The position numbers and the translations under genes are program-made. A stretch of 64,000 nucleotides of DNA from NCBI RefSeq assembly GCF_014526325.1, contig NZ_JACNMJ010000001.1:558001-622000 (forward strand), read 5' to 3'. Shown piece after piece: positions 25,811 to 35,066 of the stretch. The stretch comes from Psychroserpens algicola. Its GTDB lineage: Bacteria; Bacteroidota; Bacteroidia; Flavobacteriales; Flavobacteriaceae. A model generated the notes under the pieces. That model was given only the letters and a program-made list of their open reading frames with translations. It was not told the DNA's origin and made no database searches. The first letter of the stretch is position 1, and the number at the start of each line of letters is the position of its first letter.

Positions 25811-26995
25811 TTAGTTTTCTTCGTCTTCATCATCATCTTCTTTTTCACTATCCTCGGCTACTACTTTTAAGTCTTCTACATGCGACATGATAAAATCTCT
25901 GTTGATGTGAGCCATTTCATCAAGTATTAAAGCAGATTCGTAAAGTTTTACTGCCTTTTTAGTCTTTCCTGATTTTTCAGCATATTGTGCCATATAATAA
26001 GTACCAAAAGACGATCTAGGGTTAAGTTTATTAGCTAATTTTCCAATTTTTTGTATCGATTCTAAATCTTTGCGCTCTTCGGCAACTGTGATAAGCTGTT
26101 GTAGTTCTTCTTCTGAAATAGGCTTAAAAATTCCGAACAAATCATCAATACGCTTATAGCGATCAACAATATAATCATCTAAAGTACCTTCATATGGAAG
26201 TACTTTTTCTTTAAGTTCTTTCTCATCAAGAGGTTTATACAATTCAAAAATACGATCCATAGCTTTAGACAAAGCACCAGTTACTAACTGATAATGCGAA
26301 TCGCCTTTAAGCTCATCAAAGTAATAGGTTAAGTGTTGGTTATCGTTCGTTTTTAATGTTTCGTGAGCCGTTAAAATAGTCTCTCTAATAGGTTTTATGT
26401 CTCCATCTGAAGTTGCCATATAATAGAAAATATCATCTTCTAACCACTCCAAACGCGTTACCACATTTTTGCCCATTGTCCCTTTAAAATCTGGACTTAA
26501 ATTAATATACGCCTGAAATACTGGTTCCTCATGAAATAAAAAGGCATTAATAAAATTACCCATGATATTGTGACCTACGGCTACTTTAAATTTACTGGTA
26601 TTGTAATTGGCATCTATATGCGGAATTAATTCTTGCTCAACAAATTTATAAAAGCGATCACCTGATTCAAATGGCAAACCTGATACCTCATCGAAATAGC
26701 TATCATAAAAACGCTCTTCACCTTGAATGATGCCAACAACAATAGATTTTGGCATTTCATCAAAATGTGTTTGAAAACTCACTTGACCATTTACAGGTTC
26801 AAATAAATACTCACCATCAAAAACGATAATTACAGGGTGCTTTAATTCTGACTCCGGATCATAGTCATCTGGAAGCTTAATTTTTAAATCTCTTGTTGTA
26901 TTGAGGTTTCGAGATTCGAAAGTCTCGTAAATGACTTGCGCAGAAATTTGAGCACAAAAGCATAACGAGATGATAAAAAGTAGGGCATTTTTCAT
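25811..26995 (-). CDS. Secreted esterase-fold protein lacking the catalytic serine (Asn), with TPR-like tail
   Basis: 394 residues. Signal peptide to about residue 20 (AQISAQ). Residues ~21-250 follow the alpha/beta-hydrolase putative esterase family (PF00756): LPDDYDPESELKHPVIIVFDGEYLF, then the nucleophile elbow. The usual GHSxGG reads G141-H-N143-I-M-G146, so the nucleophile Ser is Asn. A His that could be catalytic remains in GDSHYQLVTGA. The C-terminal third has a TPR-like helix pair (YYMAQYAEKSGKTKKAVKLYESALIL) and a very acidic end (EKEDDDEDEEN). Tandem paralogue of the next gene. Probably a non-hydrolytic envelope protein. Confidence 0.85.
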   Translation of the reverse strand: MKNALLFIISLCFCAQISAQVIYETFESRNLNTTRDLKIKLPDDYDPESELKHPVIIVFDGEYLFEPVNGQVSFQTHFDEMPKSIVVGIIQGEERFYDSYFDEVSGLPFESGDRFYKFVEQELIPHIDANYNTSKFKVAVGHNIMGNFINAFLFHEEPVFQAYINLSPDFKGTMGKNVVTRLEWLEDDIFYYMATSDGDIKPIRETILTAHETLKTNDNQHLTYYFDELKGDSHYQLVTGALSKAMDRIFELYKPLDEKELKEKVLPYEGTLDDYIVDRYKRIDDLFGIFKPISEEELQQLITVAEERKDLESIQKIGKLANKLNPRSSFGTYYMAQYAEKSGKTKKAVKLYESALILDEMAHINRDFIMSHVEDLKVVAEDSEKEDDDEDEEN

Positions 26996-27079
26996 CTTAA
27001 GTAGGTTTAATTTAGGGACAGTAAATATACCTAAAATAAGTTAAACTACTAATTTATTCGATGAAATGCATAAAATTAA

Positions 27080-28225
27080 TTAATTTCGATCTTGAATGTC
27101 GTAGATTTTATCCAGCAACATATCTTTAGAAATAAACTCTGAAGCTTCTAATAAAAGGCCAGACTGGTAATTTTGTAAAGCTTTTTTCATATTACCTTCC
27201 ATTTCATAATACTGACCAGCATAATAGGCACTTATCATAGACTCTGGATATTCTCTTCTTGCTAATTTTGACAAGTTCTTCAATGCTTCAACATCGTTCT
27301 TTTTCTTTGCTGCAGCTAAAATAGCTCTAAGATCATTTTCGACAACCTTTTTTTCAAAGCCATAGAAAAATTCAATATCCTCATACTTTTTCATTAGATA
27401 ATCATAAGGGCTACCTTCGTAAGCAAGGACTTTTTCTTGATACTCCTTTTTGTTGATTGGTTTATATAATCCGAAGATTTCGTTAATGGCTTTTGGAATT
27501 CCCAGTCCTACTAATGAATAATGATCTGCATCTGTAAAATCATCAAACCTATAGTGCAATTTGGCATTCTCAATTGCACTTAAACCTGTATTAAAAGCTA
27601 AGATATCTTCCCTTAATACTTTAACGTCATTATCAGAAGTCGCCAGGTAATAAAATGTATCTTCAAGAGTTGTGGCAAGTTTTTCTTGTAATCGAACAGA
27701 CATTTCCGGAGATAAATCTGGACTAAATGCGATGTATCCTCTAAATAAAGGTTTGTCTTTAAATAAATAGTAATTTAAAAAATTTGCACTTTGGTCATGA
27801 CCAACAACAATTCTAAAATCTGAGGTCAAATAATTATCATTAATATATGGAATAAGCTCCTGACCAATGAATTCAAAAAACTGAGAACCTCCTTCGTCAG
27901 ACGGAAAATATGTTTCATCACTGTATGATAAATCTGCATCTCTGGTTTTTGCCTGGTTGACACCAACAATAATAGATCTAGGCATGTCTCCCCAATAAGA
28001 ATGGTAATCTGCATTACCAATTATAGGTTCAAATAAATAATCACCATCAAATACAACAACTAATGGATATAAAATATCGCCTTCTGGATCATAATTTCTA
28101 GGTAATTGAATTTTAATCTCTCTAGATTCTCCTAATCTGGAAGACTCTATCGTTTCGTAAATGACTTGCGATATCGTTATTTGACTACAAAGGCAAAAAC
28201 ATATAAGTAAGAAAATTTTATTCAT
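27080..28225 (-). CDS. Secreted esterase-fold protein lacking the catalytic serine (Asp), paralogue of its neighbour
   Basis: 381 residues. Same layout as the gene at 25811-26995: signal peptide, QVIYETIESSRLGESREIKIQLPRNYDPE start, VVVFDGDYLFEPI, elbow, and TPR-like C-terminus (YYAGQYYEMEGNMKKALQNYQSGLLL). Here the elbow reads G142-H-D144-Q-S-A, so Asp stands at the nucleophile position; a Ser two residues later is out of register. The retained His is in DADHYSLVG. The different replacement residue in each copy suggests catalysis was lost or altered before or soon after duplication. 36 bp downstream of the flippase-like gene, possibly the same operon. Confidence 0.85.
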   Translation of the reverse strand: MNKIFLLICFCLCSQITISQVIYETIESSRLGESREIKIQLPRNYDPEGDILYPLVVVFDGDYLFEPIIGNADYHSYWGDMPRSIIVGVNQAKTRDADLSYSDETYFPSDEGGSQFFEFIGQELIPYINDNYLTSDFRIVVGHDQSANFLNYYLFKDKPLFRGYIAFSPDLSPEMSVRLQEKLATTLEDTFYYLATSDNDVKVLREDILAFNTGLSAIENAKLHYRFDDFTDADHYSLVGLGIPKAINEIFGLYKPINKKEYQEKVLAYEGSPYDYLMKKYEDIEFFYGFEKKVVENDLRAILAAAKKKNDVEALKNLSKLARREYPESMISAYYAGQYYEMEGNMKKALQNYQSGLLLEASEFISKDMLLDKIYDIQDRN

Positions 28226-28261
28226 GACGGCTGCGTTTATTTACTAGAGCAAGGTAAAAAA

Positions 28262-29215
28262 TTATTTAATTCTATTATAAATTGGTAAATATATAAACGA
28301 TAAACTACCAGCAATTATAATCATTATGGTTTGAGAAGACCACATAATCCATCCAAAAGCATAGCTTGGGTCTTTAGCAATTTGAAATGTCGTAAAAGCA
28401 GCCATAACAGCGGCAGGATAGACAAATATTCCTCCATTAGTTGCCGCAATTGTAAAGCTTGCCGATATAAATGCTACTAATATAGCACCAACACTAACCT
28501 TGTCTAAATCTGGCAATGCAAATGTAGTCACATAAAACATTAACAAATACATGCCCCAAATAAATAAGGTATGCGCAATAAATGCCCATTTATGTTTCAT
28601 TTTAAAAATACTCAAAACACCTTCCATAAGGCCAGTCATAAATGTTTTGACTTTTACCGCAAACTTGGACTGGCTTCGTTTTATAAACATGTATAGGGCA
28701 ACAAGAATGATAATACCTATAACTCCAAACAGGATTAATTTTTCAGGATGAAATGATTTTTGTAGAAGGTTGAGAATAAAATCAAATTCTAAAATCAATG
28801 TTATGGTAATAATACCTAACATGACAATTAAATCTGCCATACGCTCAGCAACTATAGTTCCAAAGCTTTTTTCAAAAGGCACGTTCTCATAATTAGTTAA
28901 TACAGCAGCCCTTAGTACTTCTCCAGATCTAGGAATACCGTAGTTAGCCAGGTAAGTAATAAAAACAGCCATAATACTATTGGGCAATTTTATTTGATAT
29001 CCCATAGGTTCCAGAAGGTATTTCCAGCGATAGGCCCTAGACAAATGACTTAAAAAGCCAAAAAACACACCTAAACCTATCCACCAATAATTAGCAGACT
29101 TAACATAAGGAATGATTTCATCAATAGGTAGCTTAGAAAAAGTAAACCAACCAAAAAACACAGCTAAAGCTAGCGGAATTATTAACCTTAGGCGTTTTTT
29201 TAGTTTTGGGCTCAA
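28262..29215 (-). CDS. Lysylphosphatidylglycerol synthase/flippase-like membrane protein (UPF0104 family)
   Basis: 317 residues with about eight hydrophobic segments. It matches the transmembrane flippase domain of MprF/YbhN-type proteins: an N-terminal basic residue run, FGFLSHLSRAYRWKYLLEPMGY, YLANYGIPRSGEVLRAAVL (the conserved R-x-GE block) and ERMADLIVMLG. The aminoacyl-transferase half of MprF is absent, so it is a stand-alone putative lipid or isoprenoid translocator. It lies 3 bp downstream of panD and is often linked to panCD in Bacteroidota. Substrate unknown. Confidence 0.85.
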   Translation of the reverse strand: MSPKLKKRLRLIIPLALAVFFGWFTFSKLPIDEIIPYVKSANYWWIGLGVFFGFLSHLSRAYRWKYLLEPMGYQIKLPNSIMAVFITYLANYGIPRSGEVLRAAVLTNYENVPFEKSFGTIVAERMADLIVMLGIITITLILEFDFILNLLQKSFHPEKLILFGVIGIIILVALYMFIKRSQSKFAVKVKTFMTGLMEGVLSIFKMKHKWAFIAHTLFIWGMYLLMFYVTTFALPDLDKVSVGAILVAFISASFTIAATNGGIFVYPAAVMAAFTTFQIAKDPSYAFGWIMWSSQTIMIIIAGSLSFIYLPIYNRIK

Positions 29216-29218
29216 AAT

Positions 29219-29569
29219 TTATTTTAAAAGATTAGTAGCCTCATCAGGGAACACCAATGAAGGCTTAAAAACTTTGGCGTCTTCAATATCCATAAACGCA
29301 TAAGTAATTAAGATAAGTGTATCTCCAACTGCTACTTTACGAGCAGCAGCTCCATTTAAGGTTATTTCACCACTATTTCTAGGTCCAGGAATACAATAAG
29401 TTTCTAGGCGTTCGCCATTATCATTGTTAACGATTTGAACTTTTTCACCTTGAATAATATTTGCGGCTTCCATTAAATCTTCATCAATAGTTATACTACC
29501 AATGTAATTAAGGTCTGCGCCTGTTACTTTTACTCTGTGAATCTTAGATTTTACTACTTGAATTTGCAT
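29219..29569 (-). CDS. panD: Aspartate 1-decarboxylase proenzyme
   Basis: 116 residues. Makes beta-alanine for pantothenate and coenzyme A. The self-cleavage site Gly24-Ser25 (YIGSITID) that creates the pyruvoyl cofactor is intact, and [20 protein letters not shown] follows as expected. It lies 13 bp downstream of panC, giving a pantothenate operon panC-panD. Confidence 0.96.
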   Translation of the reverse strand: MQIQVVKSKIHRVKVTGADLNYIGSITIDEDLMEAANIIQGEKVQIVNNDNGERLETYCIPGPRNSGEITLNGAAARKVAVGDTLILITYAFMDIEDAKVFKPSLVFPDEATNLLK

Positions 29570-29582
29570 GAGGCAAAGATAA

Positions 29583-30434
29583 TTAATTTAGTGCGATATT
29601 GTCAATAAGTCTAATATCATCTGCATATACAGCAATAAACGCCCTATATGACTTTTGGTTTGATTTTCGTTTAACAGTTTTGAGCGTTTCTACATCTGCT
29701 ATAATAAAGTATTCTAACTCTAATAAATCATGTGTAGCAAATTGCTTAGTCACCCATTCTGTAACCTTATTAGCACTTTTTGTGCCAAACTTTTCTTTGG
29801 CAGTCTTAAGAGTTTTGTAGATAAAAGGTGCTGCTTCTCGGTATTCTGGTTTTAATCTCATATTACGAGAACTCATCGCTAAACCGTCTTTAGCTCTGTG
29901 TATTTTACACCCAATAACTGTAACTGGAATGTTGTTTTTTTCTACAAGTTTTTTGATAATCATTAGTTGTTGAAAATCTTTTTCTCCAAAATAAGCCTTA
30001 TCAGGTCTTACAATTTCAAAAAGGCGTTTCACTATAGTACCAACACCATCAAAATGTCCTTCTCTGAAGCGACCTTCCATTTCATGCTCTAAACCATCAT
30101 ATGAAAAAGATACAGACTCTACATGTTCACCATAAATATCATCTACACTGGGAGCATATACTATGATTTTTTCTTCGGAAACGGTCTTTAATAAGTCAAC
30201 ATCACTGTCTAGAGTTCGAGGATATTTAACCAAATCCTCCTTATTGTCAAACTGTGTTGGGTTTACAAAAATACTCACAACAACAAAATCATTTTGCAAT
30301 AAACCTTGTGTTATTAAAGATGCATGACCTTGATGTAGCGCTCCCATTGTAGGTACAAAACCAAGGGTTTTCTTTTCAGACTTTAACTTGTCTACATAGG
30401 TGATTAAGTCTGTTTTCGTTTTAAAAATCTTCAT
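29583..30434 (-). CDS. panC: Pantoate--beta-alanine ligase (pantothenate synthetase)
   Basis: 283 residues, normal length. Joins pantoate and beta-alanine with ATP. Signature [15 protein letters not shown] near 27-41 (HxGH-type nucleotide site), [10 protein letters not shown], the [14 protein letters not shown] loop, [12 protein letters not shown] and a KMSKS-like MSSRNMRL. First gene of panC-panD-flippase. Its start is divergent from the glycogen-synthase-like gene, with 109 bp between. Confidence 0.97.
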   Translation of the reverse strand: MKIFKTKTDLITYVDKLKSEKKTLGFVPTMGALHQGHASLITQGLLQNDFVVVSIFVNPTQFDNKEDLVKYPRTLDSDVDLLKTVSEEKIIVYAPSVDDIYGEHVESVSFSYDGLEHEMEGRFREGHFDGVGTIVKRLFEIVRPDKAYFGEKDFQQLMIIKKLVEKNNIPVTVIGCKIHRAKDGLAMSSRNMRLKPEYREAAPFIYKTLKTAKEKFGTKSANKVTEWVTKQFATHDLLELEYFIIADVETLKTVKRKSNQKSYRAFIAVYADDIRLIDNIALN

Positions 30435-30498
30435 ACCATAACAAAAGTTTAACAGCGTGCAAACTTAATATTTTACTAGCAATCTGCATAAATTTTTG

Positions 30499-30506
30499 TA
30501 ATTTTG
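30499..30506 (+). promoter_or_regulatory. -7 promoter box upstream of the glycogen-synthase-like gene
   Basis: TAATTTTG, an exact TAnnTTTG match, 37 bp upstream of the ATG at 30544, in the short divergent spacer with panC. Confidence 0.5.
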
Positions 30507-30543
30507 CATGTTTTTTACTTTTAATTCCTAAAACGACAGATTT

Positions 30544-31353
30544 ATGAAAGATAAGAGAATATTGTATGTGTCATCTGAGGTTGTACCATATTTACCAGAA
30601 ACCGAGATTTCTTCAATGTCATTTGAAGCTCCAAAAATGGTAAACAAACAAGGAGGGCAAATACGAATATTTATGCCGCGTTATGGGAACATAAACGAAC
30701 GAAGACATCAACTCCATGAAGTGATTCGATTATCTGGAATTAATCTAGTCATCAATGATTTAGATATGCCTTTGATTATCAAGGTAGCTTCTATTCCGAA
30801 AGAAAGAATACAAGTTTACTTCATCGATAACGAAGAGTATTTTAAAAGAAAAGCAACCTTAACAGACGAAGATGGTAAGTTGTTTGATGATAATGATGAA
30901 CGCGCAATTTTCTTTGCTAAAGGCGTTATTGAAACTGTTAAAAAATTAAACTGGTCTCCAGACATTATACATGTTAATGGTTGGTTAGCAGCACTACTCC
31001 CACTATACTTAAAAGAATTTTACAAAAACGAACCGTTATTTACAGAAAGTAAAATTGTGACCTCTGTATACAATCAAAGCTTTGATGGTACGTTAGATAA
31101 GAATATGATTAATAAAGTGAAATTTGATAATGTAGAGGATAGTAAAATTGAAATTTTAGAAAAGCCAACGTATAATAATCTCATGAAGGTTGCAATAGAC
31201 AATTCTGATGCTCTTATAAAAGGGTCTAGCGAATTACCTAAAGAACTTGATGAGTATTTAGAGGCTTCAGACAAACCTGTTTTAGACTATTTCCCATTAG
31301 AGGATTTTGCCGATCACTATACTGAATTTTACAACACTAAAGTTTTAGATTAG
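30544..31353 (+). CDS. Truncated glycogen/starch-synthase-like protein (GT5 N-terminal domain only)
   Basis: 269 residues against about 480 for a full glycogen synthase. It keeps the N-terminal Rossmann domain (ILYVSSEVVPYLPETEIS..., IRIFMPRYGNI, PDIIHVNGWLAALLPLYL) but lacks the C-terminal nucleotide-binding domain with its catalytic Glu/Lys residues. The ADP-glucose site KTGGLADV near residue 15 is replaced by PETEISSM. It is therefore unlikely to be a glycosyltransferase, and perhaps acts as a regulator or scaffold. It lies 11 bp upstream of the DUF4270 gene and ahead of glmS. I recall similar short proteins beside panC in related genomes. Confidence 0.8.
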   Translation: MKDKRILYVSSEVVPYLPETEISSMSFEAPKMVNKQGGQIRIFMPRYGNINERRHQLHEVIRLSGINLVINDLDMPLIIKVASIPKERIQVYFIDNEEYFKRKATLTDEDGKLFDDNDERAIFFAKGVIETVKKLNWSPDIIHVNGWLAALLPLYLKEFYKNEPLFTESKIVTSVYNQSFDGTLDKNMINKVKFDNVEDSKIEILEKPTYNNLMKVAIDNSDALIKGSSELPKELDEYLEASDKPVLDYFPLEDFADHYTEFYNTKVLD

Positions 31354-31364
31354 TAAACACATTT

Positions 31365-33017
31365 ATGAAAAAAAGAAAAATTGCCCTTAAAAATTTGGCA
31401 GTATTAGCGCTATTAATAAGCTCCTTTATTGCTTGTGATAAAGATTTTTCAGATATTGATTCTGATATTATCAATAATGATAACGCAAGTCATTTTAATA
31501 CTAATTCTCAAGACTTCGACGTTATTGCATACACCAAAGTACTAGACCCTGTTCAAACAAGCAGTTTACCTATAAATATGATAGGGGTTTATAATGATCC
31601 AAATTACGGAATGACAACTGCAAGTGTTGTTACGCAAATATCCTCTCCAACCATAAATCCTGATTTTGGTGAGGGTGTTGAACTAGACTCTGTAATATTA
31701 ACTATTCCATATTTTAGCACACCTACCGAAATAACTGAAGAAGGCGAAACCTTATATGATCTGGATTCGGTTTTTGGAAGTTCACCAATTAAATTATCTC
31801 TTTATGAAAGCAACTACTTTCTAAGAGATATTAACCCAAATAGCGAAGACAATATTAACGAACCTCAGTTGTATTATTCTAATATGTCTACTGGTTTAGA
31901 TAATATCAGTTCTGCATTACTTGAAGGTGTAGAAATTCCTGTAAACAACGGTGACATTGATTTAGATAATTTTGTACCTAGTGATACTCAAATCAGACTA
32001 ACTGATGGAGATGAAGAACTTACAGGACTTCTTGCTCCTTCTTTACGACTAAGCCTTGGCGTTGGTTATTGGTTTAGCAAAATTATTGATATGCAAGGTG
32101 AACCTGAATTGAGTAACCTTAATAATTTTAGAGATTATTTTAGAGGAATTTATATTAAAGCAGAACCTATTAACGGTTCAGGAAATATGATGCTTTTAAA
32201 TTTGCTCAACAGTGGCGCTAACATCACATTATATTACACAAAAGATAATGATCTTGGAGAAGAAGTTAGACTTGATGGAACATATACGCTAAATTTTAAT
32301 GGCAATCGTGTGAACTTCTTATCGAATGACTTTACAATCCAACAAGGTAATGACGTTGAAGGTGATGAAAGTTTATACCTAAAAGGCGGACAAGGTTCAA
32401 TTGCTGAAGTTAAATTATTTAATGGTGATGATATTGACGAAGATAATTCTACCAATAATATTTTCGAAACATTTAAAAACGAATTTGTAGAAACTGATGA
32501 AGAAGGCAATTTTGTCAGCAGTAAAAAGTTAGTTAACGAAGCAAATCTTGTATTCTTCGTCAATCAGGATTTGGTCAATGGAGGCGAACCAAATCGTGTC
32601 TATATATACGATATTGATAATCAAAGACCTCTTCCAGATTATAGTTTAGACATTGCTAACACATCGTTTCCAGAGTTTTCCAGAATCAATCACTTAGGTA
32701 GATTACAACGAGAAGGTGATGAGTTTGATGGCGATGGTATTAAATATAAACTCCGAATTACAGAACATATTAACAATCTATTGTTACGTGATTCTACAAA
32801 TGTTAAACTTGGTTTAGCTGTATCAGGAAATATCAACTTAGAAAATAATTCATTTCAATATGATATTTTAAATACATCAGACACAGACGAAACGATACCT
32901 GTTAGCGCAATTGTTTCGCCTAGAGGAACGGTTTTGTTTGGAAACAATACCAATACAGTTAACGATGAAAAAAAGCTATATTTAGAAATATTTTTTACTG
33001 AACCAAACAACGAATAA
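31365..33017 (+). CDS. DUF4270 domain lipoprotein
   Basis: 550 residues. Signal sequence MKKRKIALKNLAVLALLISSFIAC gives a lipobox Cys at about residue 24, followed by DKD. Matches DUF4270, a large family of Bacteroidota outer-membrane lipoproteins of unknown role: FNTNSQDFDVIAYTKVLDPVQTS, LDSVILTIPY, RGIYIKAEP, INNLLLRDSTNVKLGL. It sits between the GT5-like gene and glmS (2-bp gap). The glmS link hints at a part in envelope polysaccharide metabolism, but this is only context. Confidence 0.88.
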   Translation: MKKRKIALKNLAVLALLISSFIACDKDFSDIDSDIINNDNASHFNTNSQDFDVIAYTKVLDPVQTSSLPINMIGVYNDPNYGMTTASVVTQISSPTINPDFGEGVELDSVILTIPYFSTPTEITEEGETLYDLDSVFGSSPIKLSLYESNYFLRDINPNSEDNINEPQLYYSNMSTGLDNISSALLEGVEIPVNNGDIDLDNFVPSDTQIRLTDGDEELTGLLAPSLRLSLGVGYWFSKIIDMQGEPELSNLNNFRDYFRGIYIKAEPINGSGNMMLLNLLNSGANITLYYTKDNDLGEEVRLDGTYTLNFNGNRVNFLSNDFTIQQGNDVEGDESLYLKGGQGSIAEVKLFNGDDIDEDNSTNNIFETFKNEFVETDEEGNFVSSKKLVNEANLVFFVNQDLVNGGEPNRVYIYDIDNQRPLPDYSLDIANTSFPEFSRINHLGRLQREGDEFDGDGIKYKLRITEHINNLLLRDSTNVKLGLAVSGNINLENNSFQYDILNTSDTDETIPVSAIVSPRGTVLFGNNTNTVNDEKKLYLEIFFTEPNNE

Positions 33018-33019
33018 AT

Positions 33020-34867
33020 ATGTGTGGAATTGTCGGATACATAGGACATAGAGAAGCTTACCCAATTATTCTCAAGGGACTAAAACGATTAGAATACAGA
33101 GGTTATGACAGTGCTGGAATAGCGCTTTATGATGGTACAGATATTAAATTATCTAAAACTAAAGGTAAAGTTGCTGACTTAGAAACCAAACTCGAACAGG
33201 AAATTTCAACAAGCGGATCGCTTGGTATTGGTCATACACGTTGGGCAACACATGGTGTTCCAAACGATGTAAATTCTCATCCTCATTACTCAAATTCTGG
33301 TGACTTAGTTATTATTCATAATGGAATCATCGAAAATTATGAGTCCTTAAAAAAAGAACTTATAAAAAGAGGGTATACTTTTAAATCTGATACCGACACC
33401 GAAGTTTTAGTCAACTTAATTGAAGATGTCAAGAAAAATGAAAACACCAAACTAGGTAAAGCTGTGCAAATAGCATTAAATCAAGTTGTAGGTGCTTATG
33501 CTATTGCTGTTTTTGACAAAAATAAACCTAATGAAATTGTCGTTGCTCGCTTAGGAAGTCCTTTAGCAATTGGTATTGGAGAAGATGAATTTTTTATTGC
33601 CAGTGATGCATCGCCATTTATTGAATACACCAAAAATGCGATTTATTTAGAAGATGAAGAAATGGCAGTTGTACGTCGTCATAAAGGTGTGAAAATTAGA
33701 AAAATTAAAGATGATTCTTTAGTTGATCCTTATGTTCAAGCCTTAAAGCTCAACTTAGAGCAAATCGAAAAAGGCGGTTATGATCATTTCATGCTCAAAG
33801 AAATTTATGAGCAACCTAATGCTATTTTAGATACCTTCAGAGGTCGGTTATTAACTAATGAAGCGATTATTAAAATGGCTGGCGTAGAGGATAACATGAA
33901 AAAATTCCTCAATGCTAACCGAATCATTGTTGTTGCCTGTGGTACTTCATGGCATGCTGGATTAGTTTCAGAATATATATTTGAAGATTTAGCACGTATT
34001 CCTGTTGAAGTTGAATATGCTTCAGAGTTTAGATACAGAAATCCGATAATTACTGAAAATGATGTCGTTATTGCTATTTCTCAATCAGGAGAAACTGCCG
34101 ATACACTGGCCGCAATTAAACTAGCAAAATCTAAAGGAGCTTTTGTTTTTGGAGTATGTAACGTTGTTGGCTCTTCTATTGCCAGAGAAACTCATGCTGG
34201 TGCCTATACACATGCAGGTCCAGAAATTGGAGTAGCTTCAACTAAAGCATTTACAACACAAATTACAGTATTAACTCTCATTGCGCTTCGTCTTGCTAGA
34301 GCAAAAGGAACGATATCTAGTTCAGATTACAGACATCATTTAATCGAATTAGAACTAATTCCGGCGAAAGTGAAAAAAGCACTTGAGTCTGATGCTTATG
34401 TCAAAACTGTTGCTGCAATCTATAAAGATGTACACAACTTTTTATACCTAGGACGTGGTTACAACTTCCCTGTTGCACTAGAAGGCGCATTAAAACTTAA
34501 AGAGATTTCATACATACATGCTGAAGGGTATCCTGCTGCAGAAATGAAACATGGGCCTATTGCATTGATTGATGAAAATATGCCAATTGTCGTTATTGCT
34601 ACTAAAAAAGGACATTATGAAAAAGTTGTAAGTAACATTCAAGAAATTAAATCTCGAAAAGGTAAAATTATTGGTATTGTTACTGAAGGTGACCAACAGG
34701 TAAAAGCGTTAGCAGATCATGTAATTGAAGTTCCTGAGACTATTGAATCACTTACACCATTATTAACTACGATTCCTCTACAGTTGTTATCTTACCATAT
34801 CGCATTGATGTTAGGTAAAAATGTAGATCAACCACGTAACCTTGCCAAAGCTGTTACTGTGGAATAA
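33020..34867 (+). CDS. glmS: Glutamine--fructose-6-phosphate aminotransferase (isomerizing)
   Basis: 615 residues, normal length. Makes glucosamine 6-phosphate, the entry to peptidoglycan and LPS amino sugars. It starts MCGIVGYIGHREA with the nucleophile Cys2 of the class II glutaminase domain. Two SIS domains follow (VACGTSWHAGL, SQSGETADTLAA, RGYNFPVALEGALKLKEISYIHAEGYPAAEMKHGPIALI), and the end is NLAKAVTVE. Its expression could use the promoter before 30544. Followed by two tandem hairpins. Confidence 0.98.
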   Translation: MCGIVGYIGHREAYPIILKGLKRLEYRGYDSAGIALYDGTDIKLSKTKGKVADLETKLEQEISTSGSLGIGHTRWATHGVPNDVNSHPHYSNSGDLVIIHNGIIENYESLKKELIKRGYTFKSDTDTEVLVNLIEDVKKNENTKLGKAVQIALNQVVGAYAIAVFDKNKPNEIVVARLGSPLAIGIGEDEFFIASDASPFIEYTKNAIYLEDEEMAVVRRHKGVKIRKIKDDSLVDPYVQALKLNLEQIEKGGYDHFMLKEIYEQPNAILDTFRGRLLTNEAIIKMAGVEDNMKKFLNANRIIVVACGTSWHAGLVSEYIFEDLARIPVEVEYASEFRYRNPIITENDVVIAISQSGETADTLAAIKLAKSKGAFVFGVCNVVGSSIARETHAGAYTHAGPEIGVASTKAFTTQITVLTLIALRLARAKGTISSSDYRHHLIELELIPAKVKKALESDAYVKTVAAIYKDVHNFLYLGRGYNFPVALEGALKLKEISYIHAEGYPAAEMKHGPIALIDENMPIVVIATKKGHYEKVVSNIQEIKSRKGKIIGIVTEGDQQVKALADHVIEVPETIESLTPLLTTIPLQLLSYHIALMLGKNVDQPRNLAKAVTVE

Positions 34868-34890
34868 AACAAAATTACACTCATTTTATA

Positions 34891-34931
34891 AAATAGGCTG
34901 AAAATGTATAAAACTCATTTTCAGCCTATTT
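34891..34931 (+). terminator. Terminator of glmS
   Basis: 16-bp perfect stem AAATAGGCTGAAAATG/CATTTTCAGCCTATTT (34891-34906 with 34916-34931), then a T-run. Confidence 0.9.
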
Positions 34932-34939
34932 TTTTATGC

Positions 34940-34966
34940 AAAAAGCAATTTTAAGATGCTTTTTTT
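34940..34966 (+). terminator. Second, weaker terminator hairpin after glmS
   Basis: Stem AAAAAGCA/TGCTTTTT followed by T residues, directly after the strong glmS terminator. A tandem back-up arrangement. Confidence 0.5.
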
Positions 34967-34977
34967 GTTAAAAATAT

Positions 34978-34993
34978 ATTATGCGTGCATAAT
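34978..34993. promoter_or_regulatory. Palindrome ATTATGC-GT-GCATAAT upstream of the TonB receptor
   Basis: Perfect 7-bp inverted repeat with a 2-base spacer, 73 bp upstream of the receptor start codon. Its size and position suit an operator for a dimeric regulator. Confidence 0.4.
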
Positions 34994-35066
34994 TTTTGTG
35001 CTTTTTTTCATTTCAGTATCATTAAATTATTTATATTGCTTTACTAAATTTAACTAATTCCCTAAA

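Noticed and set aside
30544-31353. Frameshift as the cause of the short glycogen-synthase-like protein
   Set aside because: The gene ends cleanly at a stop followed 11 bp later by the DUF4270 start, and no leftover C-terminal synthase coding is seen downstream; it looks like a genuinely short family member.
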